Below are positions 51,121-59,549 of a stretch of DNA of 64,000 nucleotides, piece by piece (within the stretch, counting starts at the first letter, position 1; every line of letters starts with the position of its first letter). The stretch is from Pseudomonadota bacterium. Lineage in GTDB: Bacteria > Pseudomonadota > Gammaproteobacteria > Burkholderiales > Burkholderiaceae_B. A model generated the notes under the pieces. The model was not told the DNA's origin. It saw only the letters and a list, made by a program, of their open reading frames with translations, and did not search any database. A program made the position numbers and the translations under genes. Location: positions 62,001 through 126,000 of the forward strand of contig JAEXOO010000039.1 of NCBI GenBank assembly GCA_023439305.1, read 5' to 3'.

Positions 51121-51986
51121 TCCGTCTGTCGCAGGCCGGCCCCCATGCCGGCTCCCATGCCGCCGCCCATCCCCTCTCCCATGCCTGAGCCGCCGGCATT
51201 GTCCCGCGACCGGCCGTCGGCATGAGTGTCGCTGCGGCCGCCTCGCCCCGAAGCCGGGGGGATGCGGGTGGGGCCTTGGGCCGGGATGATGGCATCGGCG
51301 GGGACCTTTTCAAGATCCAGCGCGCCGCGTATGTAGTTGCGCAGCGATACGACCAGCTCGGCAGTATGGATGACATGCCCTTGCGCCAGTTCGGCGGCCG
51401 CTTTGCCGGCCAGCCGCACATGCTCTTCGGTGCCCAGCAGCAGCACATCCGACAAGGCGGCTTCTACGGCGTCCCGCTTTTGCATATGCCGCTCGATGAC
51501 GACGGGGGAGAGGGTAACGGGATCCTGCACAGCGGCATCCTGATCCAGCAGGGCTTCCTGCCGGGTATAGCTGGGGCCCGTCACCACCGAACCGGTGCCC
51601 TCGGTGACGGCTGCCGTGCCCATGGCCACGGCAGCGGCCCGTTCAGGAGTAGGGGCCAGTGTCACCTGTTCATCGGCTTTCTGATCGGAGGGCGGCGAGT
51701 CGGGTCGGCCGCGCTGCACCTCACGCCAGGCCCTGGCCTGTCGTTCATAGTCCCGTCGCGAACGTGGATCTACGGTGAGCTTGCCGGTAAACGCGCCGCC
51801 CAGCACTTTATAGGCGGCCATCAAGGTGCGCAGACGCTCGTTGATCTGTCGGTTCAGGCGTTGCTGGCGCTGCTGCACGGTCAGCATCAGCATCACGCGC
51901 AGGCCGATGCCGATCAGGGCGAACAGCGCCAGTCCCACCAGACTGGTCAGGATGCTTTGCCAGGTACTGAAGTCGAAATAGCGCAT
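51117..51986 (-). CDS. Hypothetical membrane protein with Gly/Met-rich C-terminus
   Basis: A 289-aa protein with one hydrophobic segment near the N-terminus (ILTSLVGLALFALIGIGLRVMLML, about residues 12-35), a basic region (RQQRLNRQINERLRTLMAAYKVLGG), and a likely helical core around residues 165-230 that reads like a conserved cytoplasmic domain (EEHVRLAGKAAAELAQGHVIHTAELVVSLRNYI). The C-terminus is low complexity: GMGEGMGGGMGAGMGAG repeats. I do not recognise the family. It is transcribed away from the MHS transporter gene by 28 bases on the same strand and may be co-transcribed. Confidence 0.65.
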   Translation of the reverse strand: MRYFDFSTWQSILTSLVGLALFALIGIGLRVMLMLTVQQRQQRLNRQINERLRTLMAAYKVLGGAFTGKLTVDPRSRRDYERQARAWREVQRGRPDSPPSDQKADEQVTLAPTPERAAAVAMGTAAVTEGTGSVVTGPSYTRQEALLDQDAAVQDPVTLSPVVIERHMQKRDAVEAALSDVLLLGTEEHVRLAGKAAAELAQGHVIHTAELVVSLRNYIRGALDLEKVPADAIIPAQGPTRIPPASGRGGRSDTHADGRSRDNAGGSGMGEGMGGGMGAGMGAGLRQTD

Positions 51987-52013
51987 GAATCCTCAGGAGA
52001 GAGTGAAATAGGA

Positions 52014-53546
52014 TCATTCCAATTCGGGATGCCGGTCCGCCAGGCGCTGCCGCTCCTGTTTTAGCGCCTCCAGCTTGGCCTCCATGTCCGCGATCTGGGC
52101 CTCGACATCCTGCACGTTCTGCTCGATGTGGTCGTAGGCTTGTTGCAGCAGTTCTTCGGCCTCGTCGGGGCTGGACGCGGTGGGTGTGTCCCCGCGCAAG
52201 GGGCGGTTTGCGGTTTCGGGCAGGAACATGGCGGTGATCAGGCCGATGACGGCGGCGAACATCAGGTAAAAAGCAGGCAGCAGCAGATTGCCGGTCTGCT
52301 CGACCAGCCAGGCGGCGATGGTCGGGGTCAGGCCCGCGACGATGATGGCAATGTTGAAGGATGCGGCCAGCGCGCTGTAGCGGATACGCGTGGGAAACAG
52401 GGCGGGCAGGGTAGAGGCCATGACGCCCGTCATGCAGTTCAGCAGCACCGCCAGAATCAGCAGGCCCAGGAAGATCTGCACATTATTGTCGCTGCCGATG
52501 AAATGAAAGGCGGGCACGGCCAGGATCAGCAGGCCGATGCTGCCGGCGAGCAGGAAGGGTCGGCGACCGATCTTGTCGCTGATGAAGCCGACCACCGGCT
52601 GCACGAACAACATGCCTATCATGACCACCACAATGATCAATACGCCGTGCTCTTCGGAATAGCCCAGGCTGCTGGACAGGTAGGTGGGCATGTAGGTCAG
52701 CAGCATGTAATAGGTGATGTTGGTCACCAGCACCATGCCGACGCAGATCAGCAGAGCCTTGCGATACGTGGAAAAAATCGCGCGAAAGGAGACGGCGGGC
52801 CGCTCTTGCAGGGCGGCGCGGTCTTCCTGCTCCATTTTTTCAAGCTGTTGGGTGAAGGCGGGTGTTTCTTCTGCGGCGTGGCGCAGGTACAGCCCCAGCA
52901 GCCCCAGAGGGCCGGCCACGAAGAAGGGCACGCGCCAGCCCCAGTCCAGGAAGTTCTGCTCGGTCATGGCAGATTGCAGCATGACCACCAGGCCGGCGCC
53001 CAGGACAAAGCCGGCGATAGAGCCGAAGTCCAGCCAGCTGCCTAGAAATCCGCGCTGCCGGTCGGGCGCGTATTCGGCCACGAAGACGGCGGCACCGGTG
53101 TACTCGCCGCCCACGGAAAACCCTTGGGCCAGTTTGCACAGCAACAGCAGAATGGGCGCCCACAGGCCGATGGTCAGGTAGGAGGGGATCAGGCCGATGC
53201 AGAAGGTGCTGATGGCCATGATGATGATGGTCAGCGACAGTACTTTCTGGCGTCCGAAGCGGTCGCCCATCACGCCGAAGAAGACGCCGCCCAGCGGCCG
53301 CACCAGAAAAGGCACCGAAAAGGTGCCCAGCGCGGCGATGGTCTGCACGGCGGGAGAGGCGTCGGGAAAGAAGACTTTGCCCAGGGTAGCGGCCACAAAG
53401 CCGTATACGCCGAAATCAAACCATTCCATGGCGTTGCCCAGTGCGGCGGCGGTAACGGCCTTTTTGAGTTTGGCGTTGTCGATGACGGTGATGTCGTCGA
53501 TCTGCAGTGGTCGTGCCTCGCTGGATGCCGAGGATGTCTGTTCCAT
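52014..53546 (-). CDS. MFS transporter of the MHS family (ProP-like) with C-terminal coiled coil
   Basis: A 510-aa twelve-helix proton symporter of the metabolite:H+ symporter family. GNAMEWFDFGVYGF near residue 54, LVRPLGGVFFGVMGDRFGRQK (around 97) and GEYTGAAVFVAEYAPDRQRG are diagnostic. The C-terminal extension (HIEQNVQDVEAQIADMEAKLEALKQERQRLADRH) is a heptad-rich coiled coil, as in osmosensory ProP of E. coli, so proline/glycine betaine uptake is plausible. Start ATG 53546 has SD AGGGGAAG; the frame is open upstream to 53597. Confidence 0.9.
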   Translation of the reverse strand: MEQTSSASSEARPLQIDDITVIDNAKLKKAVTAAALGNAMEWFDFGVYGFVAATLGKVFFPDASPAVQTIAALGTFSVPFLVRPLGGVFFGVMGDRFGRQKVLSLTIIIMAISTFCIGLIPSYLTIGLWAPILLLLCKLAQGFSVGGEYTGAAVFVAEYAPDRQRGFLGSWLDFGSIAGFVLGAGLVVMLQSAMTEQNFLDWGWRVPFFVAGPLGLLGLYLRHAAEETPAFTQQLEKMEQEDRAALQERPAVSFRAIFSTYRKALLICVGMVLVTNITYYMLLTYMPTYLSSSLGYSEEHGVLIIVVVMIGMLFVQPVVGFISDKIGRRPFLLAGSIGLLILAVPAFHFIGSDNNVQIFLGLLILAVLLNCMTGVMASTLPALFPTRIRYSALAASFNIAIIVAGLTPTIAAWLVEQTGNLLLPAFYLMFAAVIGLITAMFLPETANRPLRGDTPTASSPDEAEELLQQAYDHIEQNVQDVEAQIADMEAKLEALKQERQRLADRHPELE

Positions 53547-53713
53547 GAATGCTTCCCCTGAAAGGCGGGCCGCAAGGCCCGCTGGTTCAAATGACATTCT
53601 TGTTGTGACCGGAACTGCATCGGGCGTGCGCGCCCTGAGTATGGCTTGATTCTACGTCCGGCTTGGCAGGCCGTCCATGACTGGCGCGAACAGGGGCCGC
53701 CCGGGCGCTGTAT

Positions 53714-54658
53714 CTACAGAGCGCGACAGCCCTTGGGCAACTGGGCTTGCCTGACATAGGCGCGAACTTCGTCGGCCAAGGCGGCGGCGGCCGGCGTGGG
53801 TGTGTGATCCTGGTGGAACATCAGGCACAGGGTGCGCACCAGTCTGGGGGCGCGCAGCAGCGAAAAGGACAGGCCCGGCACCAGCACGCGGTGTGCGGCC
53901 AGGGCCGGCAGCAGGGCGATGGCCAGGCCGCTTTGCACCAGGGCGGCCTGCGACGTTGTGCTGGAGGCCTCGTAAAACGGCGCGGCCGCCTCCACGGGCA
54001 GGTCGGCCCGCGACTGCAGCACGGCCATGATGCCGGTTTCGTCCACGACGCCGACCAGCTTGCGATGCTGCAAGACTTTCCAGCTGACCGTGCCGCGTGC
54101 GTCCGGCCTGATCTGCTCGTCGTCGCTGCGGTACAGCACGCCGAACTGGTCTTCCAGCAGAGGCTGGCTGTCCAGCCCATGTACATCGGCCCAGGGGCTG
54201 GTCAGCCCGAAGTCCACGTCGCCAGCAGCGATCTGGCGTTGGATGCGTCCGGAGTTATCGTCGCGCAGATACAGGCGCACGGCTGGATGGCGCTGTGAAA
54301 ACGTATAGGCGGCCGGCGCGATCAGGTCCGTGATGGCGGACGGAGCGGCGGCCACGCTGACGCGCCCGCTTTTCAGGGCGCCATAGCGCATGACATCGCC
54401 GATGGCGCCGTCGAAATCGGCCAGCAGGCGGGTGATGCGTGGCAGGAACTCCTGGCCGACTGGGGTCAGGGCGACGCGCCGGCTGGTACGCGAGAACAGC
54501 GGCGTGCTCAGGGCTGCTTCCAGTTGCTGGATCAGCCCTGTGACCGAGGATTGAGTCTGGAAAAGACGGCGGGCCGCATGGGTGAAACTGGCTTCCTGGG
54601 CCACGGCCACAAAGGCGTTCAGGTGTTTCAGCGTAATGTGCTTGGGCAGTCTATCCAT
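53714..54658 (-). CDS. LysR family transcriptional regulator
   Basis: A 314-aa LysR regulator. The N-terminal HTH reads ITLKHLNAFVAVAQEASFTHAARRLFQTQSSVTGLIQQLEAALS, followed by the two-lobed effector-binding domain. It is divergent from the D-aminoacylase operon, with only an 80-odd-base AT-rich gap that includes the palindrome TTAATATTAA at 54695-54704, so it almost certainly controls that operon. The effector is unknown, perhaps an N-acyl amino acid. Confidence 0.92.
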   Translation of the reverse strand: MDRLPKHITLKHLNAFVAVAQEASFTHAARRLFQTQSSVTGLIQQLEAALSTPLFSRTSRRVALTPVGQEFLPRITRLLADFDGAIGDVMRYGALKSGRVSVAAAPSAITDLIAPAAYTFSQRHPAVRLYLRDDNSGRIQRQIAAGDVDFGLTSPWADVHGLDSQPLLEDQFGVLYRSDDEQIRPDARGTVSWKVLQHRKLVGVVDETGIMAVLQSRADLPVEAAAPFYEASSTTSQAALVQSGLAIALLPALAAHRVLVPGLSFSLLRAPRLVRTLCLMFHQDHTPTPAAAALADEVRAYVRQAQLPKGCRAL

Positions 54659-54694
54659 CTTAATTTGTGATCAATCCATTAACTTAAACAATTT

Positions 54695-54704
54695 TTAATA
54701 TTAA
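54695..54704. promoter_or_regulatory. AT-rich palindrome in the LysR/D-aminoacylase gap
   Basis: TTAATATTAA is a perfect palindrome in the short AT-rich divergent region. It is a candidate part of the LysR binding site or promoter; short AT palindromes arise easily by chance. Confidence 0.35.
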
Positions 54705-54764
54705 TCATGCCTTTGGATAATACGCCCAACTCCCGTTTCCGTGGGGGGATTCGTGGAGAAGGGT

Positions 54765-56249
54765 ATGCAGGCAGACGACCGCAGGCTGGACGTCAAGATC
54801 ACTGATGGATGGATTGTGGATGGTACGGCGGCGCCGCGTTGGCGGGGCGACGTGGGCATCCGCGCCGGGCGCATCGTCGCTCTGGGTGATCTCAGCGCCT
54901 GGGCGGCCGAGCGCAGCCTGGATGCGCGCGGACAGGTAGTCGCGCCCGGATTTATCGACACCCACGGGCACGACGACTTGATGTTCATCGAAAAGCCTGC
55001 CCTGGACTGGAAAACCAGCCAGGGCATCACGACGGTGGTCGTGGGCAACTGCGGCGTCAGCGGCTTCCCCGCCCCGTTGCCCGGCAACTCCGCCGCGGCG
55101 CTGGCCTTGCTGGGCGAGTCGCCTCTGTTCGAGAGCATGGCCGTCTATGTGCAGGCCGTGCAGGCCTTGCGGCCCATGATCAATGTGGCGGCGCTGGTGG
55201 GCCATGCCAATCTGCGCATGGCGGTAATGCAGGATCCCATGGCGACGCCGACGGCTGGTGAACAGGCCGCCATGGAAAGCTTGTTGGATCAAGCGTTGGA
55301 ACAGGGCGCCGTGGGCTTTAGCACCGGCCTGGCCTATGAACCCGGCAGCATGGCCCGGCCGCAGGAGCTGGCAGGCCTGGCCCGGGTGGCGGCGGCGCGC
55401 GGTTCGCTGCATACCAGTCATATCCGCAATGAAGGCGATACGGTGGAGGAATCGGTGGACGAAGTGCTGGCCGTGGGCCGTCAGACCGATTGCGCGACGC
55501 TGGTGTCGCACCACAAATGCATGCTGCCGGCCAACTGGGGCCGCAGTGACCGGACGCTGGCCAATATCGACCGCGCGCGTGCCGCCGGGCTGCAGGCTAC
55601 GCTGGATATCTACCCCTATTCGGGCAGCTCCACCATTCTGATTCCGGAACGGGCCCAGACGATTGATCGGATTCGCATCACGTGGTCCGATCCTCATCCC
55701 GAATGCAACGGCCAATATCTGGCCGATATTGCCGAACAGTGGGGCTGTGATCGGGAGACTGCCGCCCGGCGCCTGCTGCCGGCCGGCGCGATCTACTTCG
55801 CCATGGACGAACAGGAAGTGCAGCGCATCTTTCGTCACCCCTGCTGCATGGTGGGCTCCGACGGCCTGCCGGCGGATGCACATCCGCACCCACGGCTGTG
55901 GGGCAGCTTTACCCGCATTCTGGGGCGTTATGTGCGTGAGGACGGCCTGATGCCGCTGGAACAGGCTGTTGCCAAGATGACCTCGCTGCCGGCCTCGGTA
56001 TTCGGCCTGAAGGACCGGGGCGCACTGACGGTCGGCGCGTGGGCGGACGTAGTCGTGTTCGATCCCGATACCGTGCAGGACTGCGCCACCTGGGAGCAGC
56101 CTACTCTGCCGTCGCAAGGCGTGCGGGCGGTGTATGTCAATGGCGTGCAGGTGCATCCCCAGGCTCCGCAACAACGGCCCGGCCAGGTGTTGAGCAGGGC
56201 CTTTCCCGCGCAGGCTCGCAGCCTGGCGGCACAGCAGGACCGGCCTTAG
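54765..56249 (+). CDS. D-aminoacylase-family amidohydrolase (N-acyl-D-amino-acid deacylase)
   Basis: A 494-aa amidohydrolase. The metal motif FIDTHGHDD (His67, His69) is followed by GITTVVVGNCGVSGF with Cys96, the zinc-ligand cysteine characteristic of D-aminoacylases; later blocks are HTSHIRNE, VSHHK and VGSDGLPADAHPHPR, the catalytic Asp region. It removes an acyl group from an N-acyl-D-amino acid or a related substrate. ATG 54765 has GGAG six bases upstream; an in-frame GTG at 54741 is an alternative. First gene of the LysR-controlled cluster. Confidence 0.9.
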   Translation: MQADDRRLDVKITDGWIVDGTAAPRWRGDVGIRAGRIVALGDLSAWAAERSLDARGQVVAPGFIDTHGHDDLMFIEKPALDWKTSQGITTVVVGNCGVSGFPAPLPGNSAAALALLGESPLFESMAVYVQAVQALRPMINVAALVGHANLRMAVMQDPMATPTAGEQAAMESLLDQALEQGAVGFSTGLAYEPGSMARPQELAGLARVAAARGSLHTSHIRNEGDTVEESVDEVLAVGRQTDCATLVSHHKCMLPANWGRSDRTLANIDRARAAGLQATLDIYPYSGSSTILIPERAQTIDRIRITWSDPHPECNGQYLADIAEQWGCDRETAARRLLPAGAIYFAMDEQEVQRIFRHPCCMVGSDGLPADAHPHPRLWGSFTRILGRYVREDGLMPLEQAVAKMTSLPASVFGLKDRGALTVGAWADVVVFDPDTVQDCATWEQPTLPSQGVRAVYVNGVQVHPQAPQQRPGQVLSRAFPAQARSLAAQQDRP

Positions 56250-56374
56250 CCGGCGCCTGCTCCAGAAGAAAAGATTTGCTGCGTCCTGCTCGTCAAGACA
56301 GGTCGCGGCGCAGTGCATCACAATAGGACCGGCTCCGTCATGGGCTGGTCCGGAAGGATCCTAAAGGAGACGTC

Positions 56375-57787
56375 ATGACCTTCACTTTGCAGCAAGCGCC
56401 CACTGGCAAGCGTAATGCAGCCATTGCGGTGTTTTTGATCGGGCTAGCCATCGCCCTCTATACTCATTTCTACCTGCCTGGCCAGACCTCGCTGTGGGGT
56501 CTGACGCCGGTCGTGGTGTTTGCCGTCATCGCCCTGTTGGGTGTGGACATTGTGCTGGCGACGATAGGCGCGATCGTTCTGGGCGCCATCATGACCAGCA
56601 CTACGCCGATTGCCATGGGCAAGCTGCTGGCTGAATCGCTGGGCTCGTTCATCGCCGTGGTCGGTCTGATTATTGTGCTGGGCGCGGGTGTGGGCGAAGT
56701 CGCCTCCCGTACCGGGGCGGCCGAGCAGTTGGTGCGCGCCATCGTCAAGCGCATCGGCCTGTCGAATCCCGTCCGCGTGCGCCTGGGCATCATGGTAGCG
56801 TCCACCTTGATCTGCGGCGCGCTGGGCACGCTGGCCGGCGGCAACGCCATCATTGCCGCTGTGGTGATCCCGATCGCGGCGGCGGTGCGCCTGTCCCCGC
56901 CTGCGGTCGCCGCACTGTTCCAGAGTGCCGGCTCCGCCGGCCTGGTGCTGGGCCCGTTCACCCCCAACGTTGTGACCGTGACTGGTCTGACCGGCCTGAG
57001 CTACATGGACTACCTGATGGTCGCGGGCCTGCCCATGGCGGCCGCCACCTTGTTGACCGGCTGGTTCATGTCGGGCCGTATCCAGAAGATGACGGCCAAG
57101 GATTTCCAGTACGAAGAAGCGGCGCAGGGTGCGGCGGCTTTCGATGTCAATGCCAAGGCGTCCCCCAAGGCTGTGCGCGCAGCCTGGGCGTTCTGCGCAA
57201 CGATTGTGTCGCTGGCCGTGTTCGGCATCATGGCCAAGGCCGGCTTTGCCTACGCCATTATTGTGATGGTGTCCCTGGGCGCGGCCACTGGCCTGGCCGG
57301 CGGCATGGCGCCGCGCGAAATTTTGCAGGCCATGTATGCGGGCGCAGGCAAACTGATCTGGATTTTCTTCCTGTTCTGGCTGTTCAACCCGGTGCTGGTG
57401 CTGGTGGATCAGCTCAATGCCTACCATGCCCTGCTGGATGCGGTGCAGCCCTACCTGCTGGGTATCAGCGGCGCGGCCCTGTGCATGATTATCGTGGGTT
57501 TCAACGTGGTGGGTCATATTCCGGGCGCAGCGGTGGCGCAGATGACCTTTACCGCCAAGATTTTCGGCCCTGTGCTGGCGGCGGCCGGCGTGGGCCCCGC
57601 CGCCACTACGGCAGTGATCCTGGGCAGTTCGCAGATCGACTGGTTCGGCCCGTTTCCGTCGTCCGACATGTTCGGTCAGATGGGTCTGGCCCGGTCTACG
57701 CAGCTCAAGTACATGCTGTATAACGGCTGGGCGGTCATGGCCATCAACCTGCTGATGTTCGCAGGCCTGTTCATGATCCTGAACTGA
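56375..57787 (+). CDS. Membrane permease (ion-transporter superfamily, GntP/NhaC-like)
   Basis: A 470-aa protein with about twelve hydrophobic helices and two similar halves. Segments such as GALGTLAGGNAIIAAVVIPIAAAVRLSPPAVAALFQSAGSAGLVLGPFTPNVVTVTG and GFNVVGHIPGAAVAQMTF resemble the IT-superfamily permeases for carboxylates or Na+/H+ exchange. Its position inside the D-aminoacylase cluster makes it the probable uptake system for the substrate. SD AAAGGAG precedes the ATG. The substrate is inferred only from neighbours. Confidence 0.8.
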   Translation: MTFTLQQAPTGKRNAAIAVFLIGLAIALYTHFYLPGQTSLWGLTPVVVFAVIALLGVDIVLATIGAIVLGAIMTSTTPIAMGKLLAESLGSFIAVVGLIIVLGAGVGEVASRTGAAEQLVRAIVKRIGLSNPVRVRLGIMVASTLICGALGTLAGGNAIIAAVVIPIAAAVRLSPPAVAALFQSAGSAGLVLGPFTPNVVTVTGLTGLSYMDYLMVAGLPMAAATLLTGWFMSGRIQKMTAKDFQYEEAAQGAAAFDVNAKASPKAVRAAWAFCATIVSLAVFGIMAKAGFAYAIIVMVSLGAATGLAGGMAPREILQAMYAGAGKLIWIFFLFWLFNPVLVLVDQLNAYHALLDAVQPYLLGISGAALCMIIVGFNVVGHIPGAAVAQMTFTAKIFGPVLAAAGVGPAATTAVILGSSQIDWFGPFPSSDMFGQMGLARSTQLKYMLYNGWAVMAINLLMFAGLFMILN

Positions 57788-57804
57788 CGGGAAAGGAGAG
57801 CGGC

Positions 57805-58650
57805 ATGTTCACTCTGGGAAGCAAGACACTGGATGCGACTATGCTGCGCGAGCGGCTGCAGGACAGCCTGGAGCCGCTGTTGAGCCGGAATCCGGCGCGC
57901 ATCTCCATGGCGGTACGCACCCTGGACGGGGAAAGCCTGTTCGATTGGCTGGCGCAGCGCGTCATGCCGTCGGCCAGCCTGATCAAGGTGCCCATGCTGC
58001 TGTGTCTGTTGGACGAGGTGGCGCAGGGCCGCTTGGCCCTGGAAGATTCGTGCGCCTTGCCCGCATCCGGGCGCGCGGGCGGCACCGGTATTTTGAGCCA
58101 GTTGCCCAGTGTGCAGGCGATGACGCTGCGTGAACTGGCCCACCTGATGATCGTGCTGAGCGATAACGTCGCCACCAATGCCTTGATCGATTTGCTGGGG
58201 ATGGAGCGCATCAATCAGTGGTGCCGCCAGGCGGGGCTGCTGCATACCGACCTGCAGCGCCACATGATGGACGTCCAGGCCCGCGCTCAGGGCAAAGACA
58301 ACTGGACCAGCGCCGCCGACGCCTGCGCCACACTGGTCTATCTGTTGCATTCGCCCACCTTGCCCGAGGCCCTGCGCCAGGAGGGCGTGCAGATGCTGGC
58401 GGACCAGCGCGAGCGCGCCCACTTCGCCGCCAAGATGCCGCCCGAGGCGGAGCTGGCGCACAAGACCGGCTCCTTGCCGGGGCTGCGCCACGACGCCGGC
58501 ATCCTGACTGTGGACGGACGCAGTGTCGTTCTGGCGGTGTTGGCCGATGGTTTTACCGATGATCGCACCCGCAGCACGTTGTACGGAGGCGAAGGCGCTG
58601 TGGCGCTGGCGGGCTTGGCCGCCTGTGTCGCCCAGGTGTTGCAGGCCTGA
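57805..58650 (+). CDS. Class A beta-lactamase-fold serine hydrolase (cytoplasmic)
   Basis: A 281-aa serine hydrolase. The three catalytic elements are present: SLIK (Ser58, Lys61), SDN (119-121) and KTG (220-222). The omega-loop Glu of true class A beta-lactamases (ExxLN) is not seen; the region reads LQRHMMDVQARAQGKDNWTSAAD. There is no signal peptide, so it works in the cytoplasm and is unlikely to give beta-lactam resistance. A D-stereospecific peptidase, amidase or esterase role would fit its place 17 bases after the permease. Function unproven. Confidence 0.82.
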   Translation: MFTLGSKTLDATMLRERLQDSLEPLLSRNPARISMAVRTLDGESLFDWLAQRVMPSASLIKVPMLLCLLDEVAQGRLALEDSCALPASGRAGGTGILSQLPSVQAMTLRELAHLMIVLSDNVATNALIDLLGMERINQWCRQAGLLHTDLQRHMMDVQARAQGKDNWTSAADACATLVYLLHSPTLPEALRQEGVQMLADQRERAHFAAKMPPEAELAHKTGSLPGLRHDAGILTVDGRSVVLAVLADGFTDDRTRSTLYGGEGAVALAGLAACVAQVLQA

Positions 58651-58706
58651 TCCAGGCCGTTTTGAGTCGGCCCGGCGCCCTGCCGGGCCAGGAAGAAGGA
58701 AATACG

Positions 58707-59531
58707 ATGTCTACGACACGCGTGGCCCTGGTCCAGCTGGACAGCGGCCGTGATCGCAAGGCCAATCTGGCGCAGATCGAGCACTGGGTGCTGGCGGCGG
58801 CCAAGGATGGCGCGCAACTGATCATCACCCCTGAATACAGCGATGTGCGCGGCGATACCGAATGGCTGCAACAGAACGCCACCCCTATCCCGGGCCTGGT
58901 CACCGACCATATGGCCGATCTGGCGCGGCGCACAGGCGCCTGGATCCACATGGGCTCCATGCATGAGCGCCGATCCGATGATCATCGATTGGGCAATACC
59001 GGCCTGACTTTTGCACCGGATGGCGCTATTGCAGCGCAATATCGCAAGGTCCATTTGTATGACGCCGTGGTCAACGGGCTGGAATACCGGGAGTCGGATG
59101 ATTTCTGCCACGGCGACCATTTGCAGACAGTGGCCGTGGGCGAACTGACCCTGGGCCTGAGCATTTGCTATGACTTGCGCTTTGCCGAGCTGTTTCGCAG
59201 CTTGCGTGCGCACGGCGCCAATGTGTTGGTGGTGCCTGCCGCCTTCAATTGGCATACGGGGCGTGATCATTGGGAAGTCCTGCTGCGCGCCCGCGCCATC
59301 GAGAACCAGTGCTACGTCCTGGCGGCTGCCCAGATCGGTGGTCCCGGCCCAGCCATGCCGTGCCTGGGGCGCAGCATGATCATCGATCCTTGGGGCACGG
59401 TGCTGGCCTGCATGCCCGACCACGCCGGCTATATCTGCGCGGACCTGGATCCGGCGCGTGTATCGCGCCTGCGTGAATCGTTGCCGGCCTGGAGCCATCG
59501 TCGCGGCGATTTGTACCCTATTGCCCCTTGA
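58707..59531 (+). CDS. Carbon-nitrogen hydrolase (Nit/nitrilase-superfamily amidase)
   Basis: A 274-aa amidase. The catalytic triad is Glu43 (TPEY), Lys114 (YRKVHLYD) and Cys154 (SICYDLRF). The sequence follows the Nit1/deaminated-glutathione-amidase branch (QYRKVHLYDA, RAHGANVLVVPAAFNWHTG, LRARAIENQCYVLAAAQIGG). It probably hydrolyses a small omega-amide or N-carbamoyl-type substrate. ATG 58707 has SD AAGAAGGA; an in-frame upstream ATG at 58662 is poorer. It lies between the serine hydrolase and the HutG-like gene in the same operon. Confidence 0.88.
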   Translation: MSTTRVALVQLDSGRDRKANLAQIEHWVLAAAKDGAQLIITPEYSDVRGDTEWLQQNATPIPGLVTDHMADLARRTGAWIHMGSMHERRSDDHRLGNTGLTFAPDGAIAAQYRKVHLYDAVVNGLEYRESDDFCHGDHLQTVAVGELTLGLSICYDLRFAELFRSLRAHGANVLVVPAAFNWHTGRDHWEVLLRARAIENQCYVLAAAQIGGPGPAMPCLGRSMIIDPWGTVLACMPDHAGYICADLDPARVSRLRESLPAWSHRRGDLYPIAP

Positions 59532-59549
59532 TACTGCCGGAGACTGCCC

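Noticed and set aside
57805..58650. Antibiotic-resistance beta-lactamase
   Set aside because: No signal peptide and no ExxLN omega-loop Glu; operon context is catabolic.
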